Assembly: GCA_004558305.1 (NCBI GenBank)
Contig: SFDG01000025.1
Span: 1-29,048, forward strand
Source of the DNA: Phocaeicola plebeius
GTDB lineage: Bacteria > Bacteroidota > Bacteroidia > Bacteroidales > Bacteroidaceae
Reading direction: 5' to 3'
Length of the DNA stretch: 29,048 nt
The notes under the pieces were generated by a model. That model searched no databases. It saw nothing but the letters and a program-made list of their open reading frames with translations, and was not told the origin of the DNA. Both the position numbers and the translations under genes were made by a program. Position 1 is the first letter of the stretch. Every line of letters begins with the position of its first letter. This document shows positions 7,401 through 15,143 of this stretch, piece by piece.

Positions 7401-8399
7401 ATGATTTTTGCGAATATTGAATACCTGTTTCTGCTGATTCTGCTGATACCCTACATCGTATGGTATTTCCTGAAGCGGAAAAAGACGGAACCTACCTTGC
7501 AGGTCTCGACGACCCGCATGTATATGAATGCTCCCCGAAGCTGGAAGCTGTATCTGCTGCATGTGCCGTTTGTCCTGCGCGTACTGGCCTTCATCCTGTT
7601 GGTGCTGGTGCTGGCACGTCCGCAAACCACGGACAACTGGCAGAACACGGAGATGGAGGGGATAGACATCATGATGGCTGTCGACGTATCGACCAGTATG
7701 TTGGCCGAGGACCTGAAGCCCAACCGGCTGGAGGCGGCCAAGCAGGTGGCATCGGAATTCATCAACGGTCGCCCGAACGACAATATCGGCCTGACCATCT
7801 TTGCCGGAGAGGCCTTCACCCAGTGTCCGCTGACGGTAGACCACGGGGTTTTGCTCAACCTGTTTCACGGCATCAAGGGCGACATTGCCCAGCGTGGACT
7901 GATTGAAGACGGAACAGCCATCGGCATGGGCATTGCCAATGCCGTGAGTCGCCTGAAGGAGAGCAAGGCCAAGTCGAAGGTCATCATCCTGCTGACCGAC
8001 GGTAGTAACAACCGGGGGGACATATCGCCCTTGACGGCTGCAGAGATTGCCCAGAAGTTCGGCATCCGCATCTATACCATCGGTGTCGGAACCAACGGAA
8101 CGGCACCTTACCCGATGCAGACGTATGCCGGGGTGCAGTATGTGAATGTGCCGGTGGAAATCGACGAGCAGACACTGACGCAGATTGCCGGTACGACGAA
8201 CGGCAACTATTACCGTGCCACGAGCAACTCGAAGCTGAAGGAGGTGTACCGCGAGATTGACAAGCTGGAGAAGACCAAGCTGAACGTGAAGGAATTCAGC
8301 AAGCGCGAGGAGGCCTTTGCCGTCTTCGGCCTGTGGGCCTTCATGTGCGTGTTGCTGGAAATCCTGTTGCGAACCACTGTATTAAAGAAAATACCTTAA
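7401..8399 (+). CDS. batA: BatA, VWA-domain inner-membrane protein
   Basis: This 332-residue protein has the typical Bat layout: an N-terminal helix (about 8-23), a second helix (about 53-72), a periplasmic or cytoplasmic VWA domain with MIDAS motif D95-V-S97-T-S99 and later TDGSNN, and a C-terminal helix (about 303-326). Bat proteins were named for aerotolerance in Bacteroides fragilis; their molecular role is not settled. The ATG at 7401 is preferred over an in-frame GTG at 7392 because MIFANIEYLFLL matches how BatA proteins begin. It shares the FAGEAFTQ motif with batB, its tandem paralogue. Confidence 0.92.
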   Translation: MIFANIEYLFLLILLIPYIVWYFLKRKKTEPTLQVSTTRMYMNAPRSWKLYLLHVPFVLRVLAFILLVLVLARPQTTDNWQNTEMEGIDIMMAVDVSTSMLAEDLKPNRLEAAKQVASEFINGRPNDNIGLTIFAGEAFTQCPLTVDHGVLLNLFHGIKGDIAQRGLIEDGTAIGMGIANAVSRLKESKAKSKVIILLTDGSNNRGDISPLTAAEIAQKFGIRIYTIGVGTNGTAPYPMQTYAGVQYVNVPVEIDEQTLTQIAGTTNGNYYRATSNSKLKEVYREIDKLEKTKLNVKEFSKREEAFAVFGLWAFMCVLLEILLRTTVLKKIP

Positions 8400-8413
8400 A
8401 AACGAAGAAAGCT

Positions 8414-9439
8414 ATGTTCCGATTTGGAGAACCGATTTATATCTATTTGCTGATTGTCGTGCCGGTGGTGGCGGTGTTGTACGTGTATTCCAACTACCGT
8501 CGCCGGAAGCGGTTGCGTGCCTACGGCGACCCCTTGCTGCTGGCGCAACTGATGCCCGATGTTTCCAAGTTTCGTCCCGACGTGAAGTTCTGGCTGTTGG
8601 CCGCTTCGTTGGCCATGATGGCCTTCATGCTGGCCCGTCCGCAGTTTGGCTCGAAGATGGAAACGGTGAAGCGGCAGGGAATCGAGACGGTAGTGGCCCT
8701 GGACATTTCCAATTCGATGCTGGCGCAGGATGTGACGCCAAGTCGTCTGGACAAGTCGAAAAAACTTTTGTCGCGTCTGATTGAGAAGTTCAATAACGAT
8801 AAGGTGGCCTTGATTGTGTTTGCCGGTGAAGCCTTTACCCAGTTGCCCATCACGAGCGACTATGTATCGGCGAAGATGTTTCTGGAGACCATTCATCCGT
8901 CGCTGATTGCCACGCAGGGGACTGACATCCGCGGTGCCATCGACCTGGCGATGAAGAGTTTTACTCCTAATGAAGGAGTAGGGCGTGCCATTGTCCTGAT
9001 TACCGATGGCGAGAACCACGAAGGGGGAGCTACGGAAGCCGCGGCGGAAGCGGTGAAGAAAGGAGTGCAGGTGTTTGTGCTCGGTGTAGGCTCGCCGGAG
9101 GGTTCGCCTATTCCGGCCGAGGGCAGCAACGAGTTCCGCCGTGACAAGGACGGAAACGTGATTGTGACCCGGCTCAACGAGCAGATGTGCCAGGAAATCG
9201 CCAAGGCCGGCAACGGTATGTATGTGCGGGTGGACAACACCAACAATGCAGAGAAGGCCCTCAACGCCGAAATCAACAAATTGGCCAAGGCCGATGTGGA
9301 GACACAGGTGTTTACGGAGTTCGACGAACAGTTCCAGGTACTGGCCTGGCTGGCTTTGCTCCTGCTGGTGGCCGAGGTGCTGCTGCTGGAGCGGAAGAAC
9401 CCGTTGTTCAAGAATATAAAACTTTTTAAACAGGACTGA
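8414..9439 (+). CDS. batB: BatB, VWA-domain inner-membrane protein
   Basis: From the ATG at 8414 the protein has 341 residues: helix at about 8-26, helix at about 58-74, VWA domain with MIDAS D97-I-S99-N-S101 and LITDGENHEGG, and a final helix (about 309-326). The frame is open upstream into batA, but MFRFGEPIYIYLL is the typical Bat N-terminus and starts 14 bp after the batA stop, so the longer start is rejected. An insert GSPEGSPIPAEGSNEFRRD separates it from BatA and is typical of BatB. It ends one base before batC. Confidence 0.92.
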   Translation: MFRFGEPIYIYLLIVVPVVAVLYVYSNYRRRKRLRAYGDPLLLAQLMPDVSKFRPDVKFWLLAASLAMMAFMLARPQFGSKMETVKRQGIETVVALDISNSMLAQDVTPSRLDKSKKLLSRLIEKFNNDKVALIVFAGEAFTQLPITSDYVSAKMFLETIHPSLIATQGTDIRGAIDLAMKSFTPNEGVGRAIVLITDGENHEGGATEAAAEAVKKGVQVFVLGVGSPEGSPIPAEGSNEFRRDKDGNVIVTRLNEQMCQEIAKAGNGMYVRVDNTNNAEKALNAEINKLAKADVETQVFTEFDEQFQVLAWLALLLLVAEVLLLERKNPLFKNIKLFKQD

Positions 9440-9440
9440 T

Positions 9441-10133
9441 ATGTTACAGAAAAGTATACTCTTGCTGCTGATGCTGTTGGCGGCATCGGCTGCTTCCGGT
9501 CAGAAAACGGCGCGTGACTATCTGCGCAGCGGCAACAAGCTCTACAAGGACAGTTTGTTTGTCAAGGCAGAGGTGGATTATCGCAAGGCACTTGAACAGG
9601 ACCCGAAGTCGACGGATGCCCTTTATAATTTGGGAAATGCGTTGCTGATGCAGCAGAAGGCCAAGGAAGCGATGGAGCAGTTTGAGGCGGCTTCCCGGCT
9701 GGAGACGGACAAAGGAAAGCTGGCGCAGATTTTCCATAATATGGGGGTAATCCTGCAGTCCTCGAAGCAATATCCCCAGTGCATTGAAGCCTACAAGCAG
9801 TCGTTGCGCAACAATCCGCACGATGATGAGACCCGTTACAACTTGGCACTGGCCCAGAAACTGTTGAAAGACCAGCAGCAAGACCAGCAGAACCAGGACC
9901 AGAACCAGCAGAAGCAGGACCAGAAGCAGGACGACCAGCAACAGAACCAGGACCAACAGGACCAGAACCAGCAGCAACAGCAGCAACAACAGCAGCAGCA
10001 GAATCAGGACCAGATGTCCAAGGAAAATGCGGAGCAGTTGCTCAATGCCGTGATGCAGGACGAGAAGAATGTGCAGGACAAGGTGAAGAAGGCCATTCAA
10101 GTGAGAGGCAAGAAACTGGAGAAGGACTGGTAA
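9441..10133 (+). CDS. batC: BatC, TPR protein with Gln/Asp-rich tail
   Basis: The 230-residue product has a signal peptide (about 1-20, ending ASAASG), about three TPR motifs (22-140, for example ALYNLGNALLMQQKAKEAMEQF) and a low-complexity stretch (about 144-191) made almost only of Gln, Asp and Asn with some Lys. TPRs would mediate contacts with BatA/BatB/BatD in the periplasm. The Gln-rich tract is encoded by repeated CAG/CAA and GAC/AAC codons, so its length may vary between strains. It starts one base after batB and ends 25 bp before batD. Confidence 0.9.
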   Translation: MLQKSILLLLMLLAASAASGQKTARDYLRSGNKLYKDSLFVKAEVDYRKALEQDPKSTDALYNLGNALLMQQKAKEAMEQFEAASRLETDKGKLAQIFHNMGVILQSSKQYPQCIEAYKQSLRNNPHDDETRYNLALAQKLLKDQQQDQQNQDQNQQKQDQKQDDQQQNQDQQDQNQQQQQQQQQQQNQDQMSKENAEQLLNAVMQDEKNVQDKVKKAIQVRGKKLEKDW

Positions 10134-10158
10134 AGACGGGCGGTACAGAAAATGAATA

Positions 10159-12003
10159 ATGAATAAAATGAATAGCATGAGAAAACTGATGTTCTTCCTG
10201 ATGGTGTTCGCGTTTGCGAGCCAGGTCTGGGCTGACAAAGTGACGCTGACAGCCGATGCTCCCGATGTGGTGGTCAGCGGCGACCAGTTCCGCCTGACCT
10301 TTACCGTGAATACCCAAAAAGGAAAAGATTTCCGGGCCCCGTCCATGAGCAAAGGGTTCGACGTACTGATGGGACCTACCCGTTCGATGCAGAGCAGTAC
10401 GCAGATTGTCAACGGAAAAATGTCATCGAGCAGTTCGGTTACCTATACGTACATTCTGATGGCAGGAGAGGCGGGGTCCTACACCATCCCTGCCGCCAGC
10501 ATCGAAGTGGACAACGAGAAATACTTCTCGAACGCACTGACCATTAAGGTTTTGCCGAAAGACCAGGCAGACGAAGCCGGCACTGCCGCCACGGGCAACG
10601 TGTCGCGCTCGCAGTCGGCTCAGGGGCACATATCCCCCAATGACCTGTTCTTCACGACAACAGCCAGCAAGACGCATGTCCATGAGCAGGAGGCCATTCT
10701 GCTGACCTACAAGGTCTATACGACCCTTGACCTGCGGCAGTTGCTGGGAAACATTTCGGACTTGAAGGGTTTCCATTCCCAGGAAATCGATTTGCCCAGT
10801 CAGAAAGAATGGCGGCTGGAGCACTACAAGGGCCGTAACTACAAGACCATCGTGTGGAGGCAGTTCGTCCTCTTCCCCCAGCAGACCGGCAAACTGGATA
10901 TTCCGTCGGTAGAGTTCGAAGGTATCATCGCCCAGCGCGTACAGATGTCGGACGATCCGTTCGATGCCTTCTTCAACGGGGGCGGCATAGTGGAAGTAAA
11001 GAAGAAAATCCAGACCCCGAAGGTGACCATCCAGGTCGACCCGCTGCCGAGCAAACCGGCAGGGTTCTCCGGCGGAGTGGGACAGTTCAACCTGACATCC
11101 TCCATCAATGCCCAGGAGGTGAAGACCAACGATGCCATTACGCTCAAACTGACGCTCAGCGGGTCGGGTAATCTGAAGCTGGTCGGTACTCCGGAGGTGA
11201 AGTTCCCTGAAGACTTCGAGGTGTACGATCCGAAAGTGACGAACAACTTCGATGTGACCAGTGCCGGCGTGAGCGGTTCGAAGAGTATCGAATACCTGGC
11301 TATCCCGCGCCATGCAGGCGACTTTACCATTCCTCCTGTAGAATTCACCTATTTCGATGTACAGGCCAATGCCTACAAGACCCTGAAGACCGAGGCCTAT
11401 CCGATCAAGGTGGCCAAAGGACAGGGGAATGCCGGACAGGTGGTCGCTGACTTTACGAACAAGGAAAGCGTGAAGGTCATCGGCCAGGATATCCGTTTCA
11501 TCAAGATGGGCGAAACCACCTTCTCCCGGAAAGGAGATTACCTGTTCGGTACGGGACGCTACTGGGCTGCCTATCTTCTGCCTTTCCTGCTTTTTGCCGC
11601 CTTTGTGGTCTATTTCCGCAAACAGGCGCAGGAGAATGCCAACGTGGCCCGCGTGAAGACGAAAAAGGCCAACAAGGTGGCGGCGCGCCGCATGAAGCAG
11701 GCAGGCAAGCTCTTGGCTGCGAACAAGAAGAATGAGTTCTATGATGAAGTGCTGAAGGCACTTTGGGGCTACATGAGTGACAAGCTGAATATGCCTGTCT
11801 CCCAGTTGTCGAAGGACAATATCGAGGCGGAACTGGCCGGACACGGCGTGGCTGCCGAACTCATTCAGGACTTTATCGCCGCCTTGAACGAGTGTGAGCT
11901 GGCCCGCTATGCACCGGGCAACGAGAACGAAGCGATGGACAAGGTCTATGCCGCTTCGGTGGAGGTAATCAGCAAAATGGAAAACAGTATCAAACATAAA
12001 TAA
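10159..12003 (+). CDS. batD: BatD, oxygen-tolerance family membrane protein
   Basis: This 614-residue protein has a signal peptide (MRKLMFFLMVFAFASQVWA; the true start may be the ATG at 10159, 10168 or 10177), a long periplasmic region of beta domains typical of BatD (about 28-440, with KGKDFRAPSMSKGFDVL and YLAIPRHAGDFTIPPVEFTYF, quoted in part), one transmembrane helix (about 466-485) and a helical cytoplasmic tail (about 500-610). The tail resembles the C-terminal part of the BatD-like protein at 6279. It is followed 21 bp later by batE. Confidence 0.92.
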   Translation: MNKMNSMRKLMFFLMVFAFASQVWADKVTLTADAPDVVVSGDQFRLTFTVNTQKGKDFRAPSMSKGFDVLMGPTRSMQSSTQIVNGKMSSSSSVTYTYILMAGEAGSYTIPAASIEVDNEKYFSNALTIKVLPKDQADEAGTAATGNVSRSQSAQGHISPNDLFFTTTASKTHVHEQEAILLTYKVYTTLDLRQLLGNISDLKGFHSQEIDLPSQKEWRLEHYKGRNYKTIVWRQFVLFPQQTGKLDIPSVEFEGIIAQRVQMSDDPFDAFFNGGGIVEVKKKIQTPKVTIQVDPLPSKPAGFSGGVGQFNLTSSINAQEVKTNDAITLKLTLSGSGNLKLVGTPEVKFPEDFEVYDPKVTNNFDVTSAGVSGSKSIEYLAIPRHAGDFTIPPVEFTYFDVQANAYKTLKTEAYPIKVAKGQGNAGQVVADFTNKESVKVIGQDIRFIKMGETTFSRKGDYLFGTGRYWAAYLLPFLLFAAFVVYFRKQAQENANVARVKTKKANKVAARRMKQAGKLLAANKKNEFYDEVLKALWGYMSDKLNMPVSQLSKDNIEAELAGHGVAAELIQDFIAALNECELARYAPGNENEAMDKVYAASVEVISKMENSIKHK

Positions 12004-12024
12004 TCGGGTAGGAGAGTGAAGCGT

Positions 12025-12777
12025 ATGAAAAAAACAATCATCCTGTTTCTTCTGGTAGCCGGCTTCGTGCAGGGCCTGATGGCCGCTGCCACCAAGCAGA
12101 CAGCCGATGAAGCGTACCAGCAGAACCAGTTCGAGGAGGCCATCCGCCAGTATGAGGAACTGCTGGCCACGGAAGGTGAGTCGGCTGATGTCTATTACAA
12201 TCTTGGCAACAGTTACTATAAGAGCCAGCATATCGCCAAGGCCGTCTTGAACTATGAGCGTGCCTTGCTGCTGCGGCCCGGCGATGCCGATATCCGTTTC
12301 AATCTGGAAATGGCCAAAAGCAAGTCGGTCGACCAGATTGTCCCGACTACGGAAGTGTTCATCGTGACGTGGTACCACGCGTTGGTGAACAGCCTGGGCG
12401 AACGTTCCTGGAGCCGTCTGGCCATCGGGTCGTTCTGGCTGTTGCTGGCCGGACTGGCTGTGTACCTGTTCAGCCGTCGTATAGTCTGGAAAAAAGTCGG
12501 TTTCCTCGGAGCCGTACTGATGCTGGTCGTCTGTGGCTGTTCCAACCTGTTTGCCCATGCCCAGAAAAGCGAGCAGGAACGCCGTGAAGGAGCCATTGTC
12601 ATGGCTCCCAGTGTGACCGTCAAGAGCACTCCGAATGAGAGCGGTACGGACCTGTTTGTCCTGCACGAAGGGACGAAAGTCTTTGTCGAGGACAATTCCA
12701 TGAAAGAATGGAAGGAAGTCCGTCTGGCAGACGGCAAGAAGGGCTGGCTCCCTGCTTCGGCTATCGAAACCATTTGA
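12025..12777 (+). CDS. batE: BatE, TPR and SH3-like domain protein
   Basis: The 250 residues start with a signal peptide (MKKTIILFLLVAGFVQGLMA), then TPRs (about 28-100, AYQQNQFEEAIRQYEELL and VYYNLGNSYYKS), two hydrophobic segments (about 130-152 and 158-177) and a C-terminal bacterial SH3-like domain (about 190-250, VKSTPNESGTDLFVLHEGTK and KGWLPASAIETI). SH3-like domains of this type often bind cell-wall material. The ATG at 12025 is 9 bp after TAGGAGAG; an in-frame GTG at 12016 overlaps that site and is rejected. Confidence 0.9.
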   Translation: MKKTIILFLLVAGFVQGLMAAATKQTADEAYQQNQFEEAIRQYEELLATEGESADVYYNLGNSYYKSQHIAKAVLNYERALLLRPGDADIRFNLEMAKSKSVDQIVPTTEVFIVTWYHALVNSLGERSWSRLAIGSFWLLLAGLAVYLFSRRIVWKKVGFLGAVLMLVVCGCSNLFAHAQKSEQERREGAIVMAPSVTVKSTPNESGTDLFVLHEGTKVFVEDNSMKEWKEVRLADGKKGWLPASAIETI

Positions 12778-12798
12778 ACATCAACCAACCAATAAGCA

Positions 12799-13509
12799 AT
12801 GACTGACATACAACAACTGGTAGAATGGGACAAGGAAATGCTGTTGGCCATCAACGGCTGTCATAACTTGTTTTGGGACGGATTCATGTGGGTCGTCACG
12901 GACACGAAGACATGGATTCCTGTGGCTGCCCTGTTGTTGTATGTCATTTTCAAGAACAACAAGCCGGTACCAGCCTTGCTCATGCTACTGATGCTGGCCC
13001 TGTGCATCACCTTGTCCGACCAGTTTGCTTCCGGCTTGTGCAAACCCTACTTCCATCGTTTCCGCCCGACGCAGGAACCTGCGCTCCAGCCGCTGGTACA
13101 TATCGTCAACGGGTATCGTGGAGGGGCCTACGGATTCATCTCCAGCCATGCTGCCAATACCTTTACGGTAGCTACCTTCATAGCATTGGCTGTACGACGG
13201 AAAATGCTGACCTTCAGTCTGTTCATCTGGGCCTGCATCCCCTCGTATTCGCGGATGTATCTGGGAGTCCATTATCCCGGCGACATTCTGTGCGGAGCCG
13301 TAGCAGGGGTACTCATCGCCTGTCTTGTCTATTTGCTCTATGCCCGTCTGCAGCGTCAGTTCCTTCGTCGTCCGCAGTATGTTTCCGATTACTATACCGG
13401 CGGCGGCTATGAAGTGGAAGATATCCTGTTGCTGCATTCTGTGCTTCTGCTGACCTATTTCTATGCAGTCGTAGCCGGTATGATCAAGGCCGGTCTTTCC
13501 CATTTCTGA
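12799..13509 (+). CDS. PAP2-family membrane phosphatase
   Basis: This 236-residue polytopic protein (about six hydrophobic segments) has all three PAP2 motifs: K82-x6-R89-P90 (KPYFHRFRP), S115-S116-H117 (SSHA, a variant of PSGH) and S151-R152-x5-H158-x3-D162 (SRMYLGVHYPGD). PAP2 enzymes remove phosphate from lipid phosphates or pyrophosphates such as lipid A, undecaprenyl pyrophosphate or phosphatidic acid. It starts 21 bp after batE, so it is probably transcribed with the bat genes. Bacteroidetes lipid A phosphatases belong to this family, but the substrate cannot be read from this sequence. Confidence 0.9.
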   Translation: MTDIQQLVEWDKEMLLAINGCHNLFWDGFMWVVTDTKTWIPVAALLLYVIFKNNKPVPALLMLLMLALCITLSDQFASGLCKPYFHRFRPTQEPALQPLVHIVNGYRGGAYGFISSHAANTFTVATFIALAVRRKMLTFSLFIWACIPSYSRMYLGVHYPGDILCGAVAGVLIACLVYLLYARLQRQFLRRPQYVSDYYTGGGYEVEDILLLHSVLLLTYFYAVVAGMIKAGLSHF

Positions 13510-13557
13510 GGCAGATTGTCCCCATTCAGTGAAAAAGAGGAAAAAATCATGGATTTG

Positions 13558-13589
13558 TTTGCGAAATCCTAATAGTTTTCGTACTTTTA
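13558..13589 (+). promoter_or_regulatory. Promoter for the small HTH-like gene
   Basis: TTTG at 13558-13561 is followed after 20 bp by TACTTTTA at 13582-13589 (one mismatch to TAnnTTTG). Transcription would start near 13596, about 40 nt before the ATG at 13636. A second TTTG at 13554-13557 gives 24 bp spacing and fits less well. Confidence 0.5.
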
Positions 13590-13635
13590 TATCGTGAATA
13601 ATATGTAAGTATAAACGATTAAAAAAAGAAGTACG

Positions 13636-13893
13636 ATGATCAGAACAATAACTTTTAACGAATTGCGCAAAATCAAGGATTCATTGCCTGAGGGCAGCAT
13701 GCACCGCATTGCCGACGAACTGAATCTGAGTGTGGAAACTGTCCGTAATTTCTTCGGCGGACACAACTTCAAGGACGGCAAGAGCGTGGGCATCCATCTG
13801 GAACCCGGTCCTGACGGCGGATTGGTCATGCTGGACGATACCACTGTCCTCGACAAGGCATTGGCCATTTTGCGTGAAGAGACCGCGAGATAA
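13636..13893 (+). CDS. Small putative DNA-binding (helix-turn-helix-like) protein
   Basis: An 85-residue protein with MHRIADELNLSVETVRNFF (about 21-39), which reads as a helix-turn-helix: IADELNLS, then recognition-helix-like VETVRNFF. The second half (HLEPGPDGGLVMLDDTTVLDKALAIL) looks like a small beta-alpha unit. I do not recognise a named family beyond conserved Bacteroidales proteins of this kind; regulation of DNA or transcription is inference from the motif. It has its own promoter and is 76 bp ahead of the stress-protein gene, which it might share a transcript with. An A-rich leader precedes the ATG. Confidence 0.75.
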   Translation: MIRTITFNELRKIKDSLPEGSMHRIADELNLSVETVRNFFGGHNFKDGKSVGIHLEPGPDGGLVMLDDTTVLDKALAILREETAR

Positions 13894-13914
13894 CAGCTTC
13901 AAATAGCTTCAACA

Positions 13915-13935
13915 GGTTCCGGCAGGTCCGGAATC
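13915..13935 (+). other. Hairpin between the HTH-like and stress-protein genes
   Basis: TTCCGG (13917-13922) and CCGGAA (13928-13933) pair around the loop CAGGT. The sequence after it is only moderately T-rich, so it could be a leaky terminator or a transcript-processing structure. Just upstream the 8-mer AGCTTCAA occurs twice, 10 bp apart (from 13895). Confidence 0.4.
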
Positions 13936-13969
13936 TGTATTGTTTCACCTTTCAATAACTGACTAAACT

Positions 13970-15103
13970 ATGGAAGAAAAATTAGTAACTTTGGCTATTT
14001 TGACCTTTTCGAAGGCTCAAATCCTGAAATCTGTACTCGAAAGTGAAGGGATAGATGCCTCTATCCACAATGTCAATCTGATTCAGCCGGTCATCTCTTC
14101 CGGTGTGCGTGTCCGTATCAAGGAAAGCGACCTGCCGCACGCGCTGAAAATCATTGAAAGTGCGAAGTGGCTGTCCTTGGAAATCCTGGACGAGAAAAGC
14201 AGTGAAGAATCCGCTCCTCCCCGGCGGGTACTTGTTCCGGTGGACTTTTCTGCCTATTCGCTCAAGGCCTGCGACGCTGCCTTCCACATTGCTGCCAATC
14301 TGAAGGCAGAGGTAGTGCTGTTGCACGTGTATTTCAGTCCCATTCATATGCCCAGCCTGCAGTATGTCACGGATGGCTACCATATTCCGCCCTTTGCCAG
14401 CGAAGCGGCCGGCATGAGGGAACTGGCCACTTCCACCCACCAGCAGATCGACCAGCTGACCAAGCAGGTCGATGCGAATATCTTGAGCGGGGTTTACCCG
14501 AAGGTCAAGTATTCCTGCCTGTTGCGCGAAGGTATTCCGGAAGAGGAAATCCTGCGCTATGCCAAGTCAAAACGCCCGTTGCTGGTAGTGATGGGTACCC
14601 GTGGCGAAAGCCAGAAGGACCTTGACCTCATTGGCAGCGTGACGGCTGAGGTCATCGACCGCTGCCCTGTCTTCGTTTATGCCATTCCGGAGAATGCACC
14701 TGCCAAGGTGCTGGAAACCACTCATAAGGTGGCCTTGATTACTAATTTCGACCAGCGTGACCTGATGGCTTTCGATGCCCTGATACGGACATTCAGCACG
14801 TATCATTTCGCGGTTTCCTTTGTCCATCTCAATACGAAAGAGAACCGCCGTACCTGGAACGAAATCAAGCTGGCCGGTATCAAGGAATATTTCCAGAAGC
14901 AGTATCCACAGTTGGACATCAGTTATTCGCTCATCGATGAAGACCACTTGCTCAACCATCTTGACGAGTATGTCCGTAGCGAGCAGATTGATGTCTTGTG
15001 CATCACGAACTACAAGCGGAACATTTTTGCCCAGCTGTTCAATCCCAGCATTGCCCGTCGGATGGTGTTCCATTCCGATACGCCCATTTTGGTCATTAAG
15101 TAA
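13970..15103 (+). CDS. DUF2007-like plus tandem universal stress protein
   Basis: The 377 residues join an N-terminal DUF2007-like signalling domain (about 5-66, TFSKAQILKSVLESEGIDAS) to two UspA-type domains (about 84-240 and 256-377). The first Usp domain carries the ATP-binding pattern G209-x2-G212-x9-G222-S223 (MGTRGESQKDLDLIGSV), while the second lacks it, so only the first is likely to bind nucleotide. No signal peptide or membrane segment is seen, so it is cytoplasmic. Universal stress proteins are usually induced by starvation or oxidative stress; the partner of DUF2007 is unknown. It converges with the minus-strand operon, 20 bp between stop codons. Confidence 0.88.
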   Translation: MEEKLVTLAILTFSKAQILKSVLESEGIDASIHNVNLIQPVISSGVRVRIKESDLPHALKIIESAKWLSLEILDEKSSEESAPPRRVLVPVDFSAYSLKACDAAFHIAANLKAEVVLLHVYFSPIHMPSLQYVTDGYHIPPFASEAAGMRELATSTHQQIDQLTKQVDANILSGVYPKVKYSCLLREGIPEEEILRYAKSKRPLLVVMGTRGESQKDLDLIGSVTAEVIDRCPVFVYAIPENAPAKVLETTHKVALITNFDQRDLMAFDALIRTFSTYHFAVSFVHLNTKENRRTWNEIKLAGIKEYFQKQYPQLDISYSLIDEDHLLNHLDEYVRSEQIDVLCITNYKRNIFAQLFNPSIARRMVFHSDTPILVIK

Positions 15104-15106
15104 AGA

Positions 15107-15143
15107 AAGGAAACGCTTCCCTGTCAGAATTGCAGGGAAGCGT
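15107..15143 (-). terminator. Terminator of the minus-strand operon, overlapping its last gene
   Basis: ACGCTTCCCTG (15113-15123) and CAGGGAAGCGT (15133-15143) are perfect 11-bp complements around a 9-nt loop. On the minus strand the stem is followed by TTTCCTTTCTTTAC, a pyrimidine/T-rich tail, so it should stop transcripts coming from the right. On the plus strand the tail is not T-rich, so it is at best a weak terminator for the stress-protein gene. Confidence 0.75.

Noticed and set aside
6291..7868. 525-residue open frame on the minus strand
   Set aside because: Antisense to the BatD-like gene and batA, with no recognisable domain.
8333..8413. Longer start for batB overlapping batA
   Set aside because: It would add 27 residues unlike any Bat N-terminus; the ATG at 8414 gives the usual start.
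9444..10412. 322-residue minus-strand frame with a long Leu/Val run
   Set aside because: It is the antisense of the BatC Gln-rich tract (CAG/CAA reversed gives Leu codons). It only looks like a membrane segment.
10423..12666. 747-residue open frame on the minus strand
   Set aside because: Antisense to batD and batE; composition is typical of a shadow frame and it runs through two real genes.
13894..13969. Separate promoter for the stress-protein gene (TATTGTTT near 13937)
   Set aside because: Does not fit TAnnTTTG, and no -33 box was found at proper spacing.
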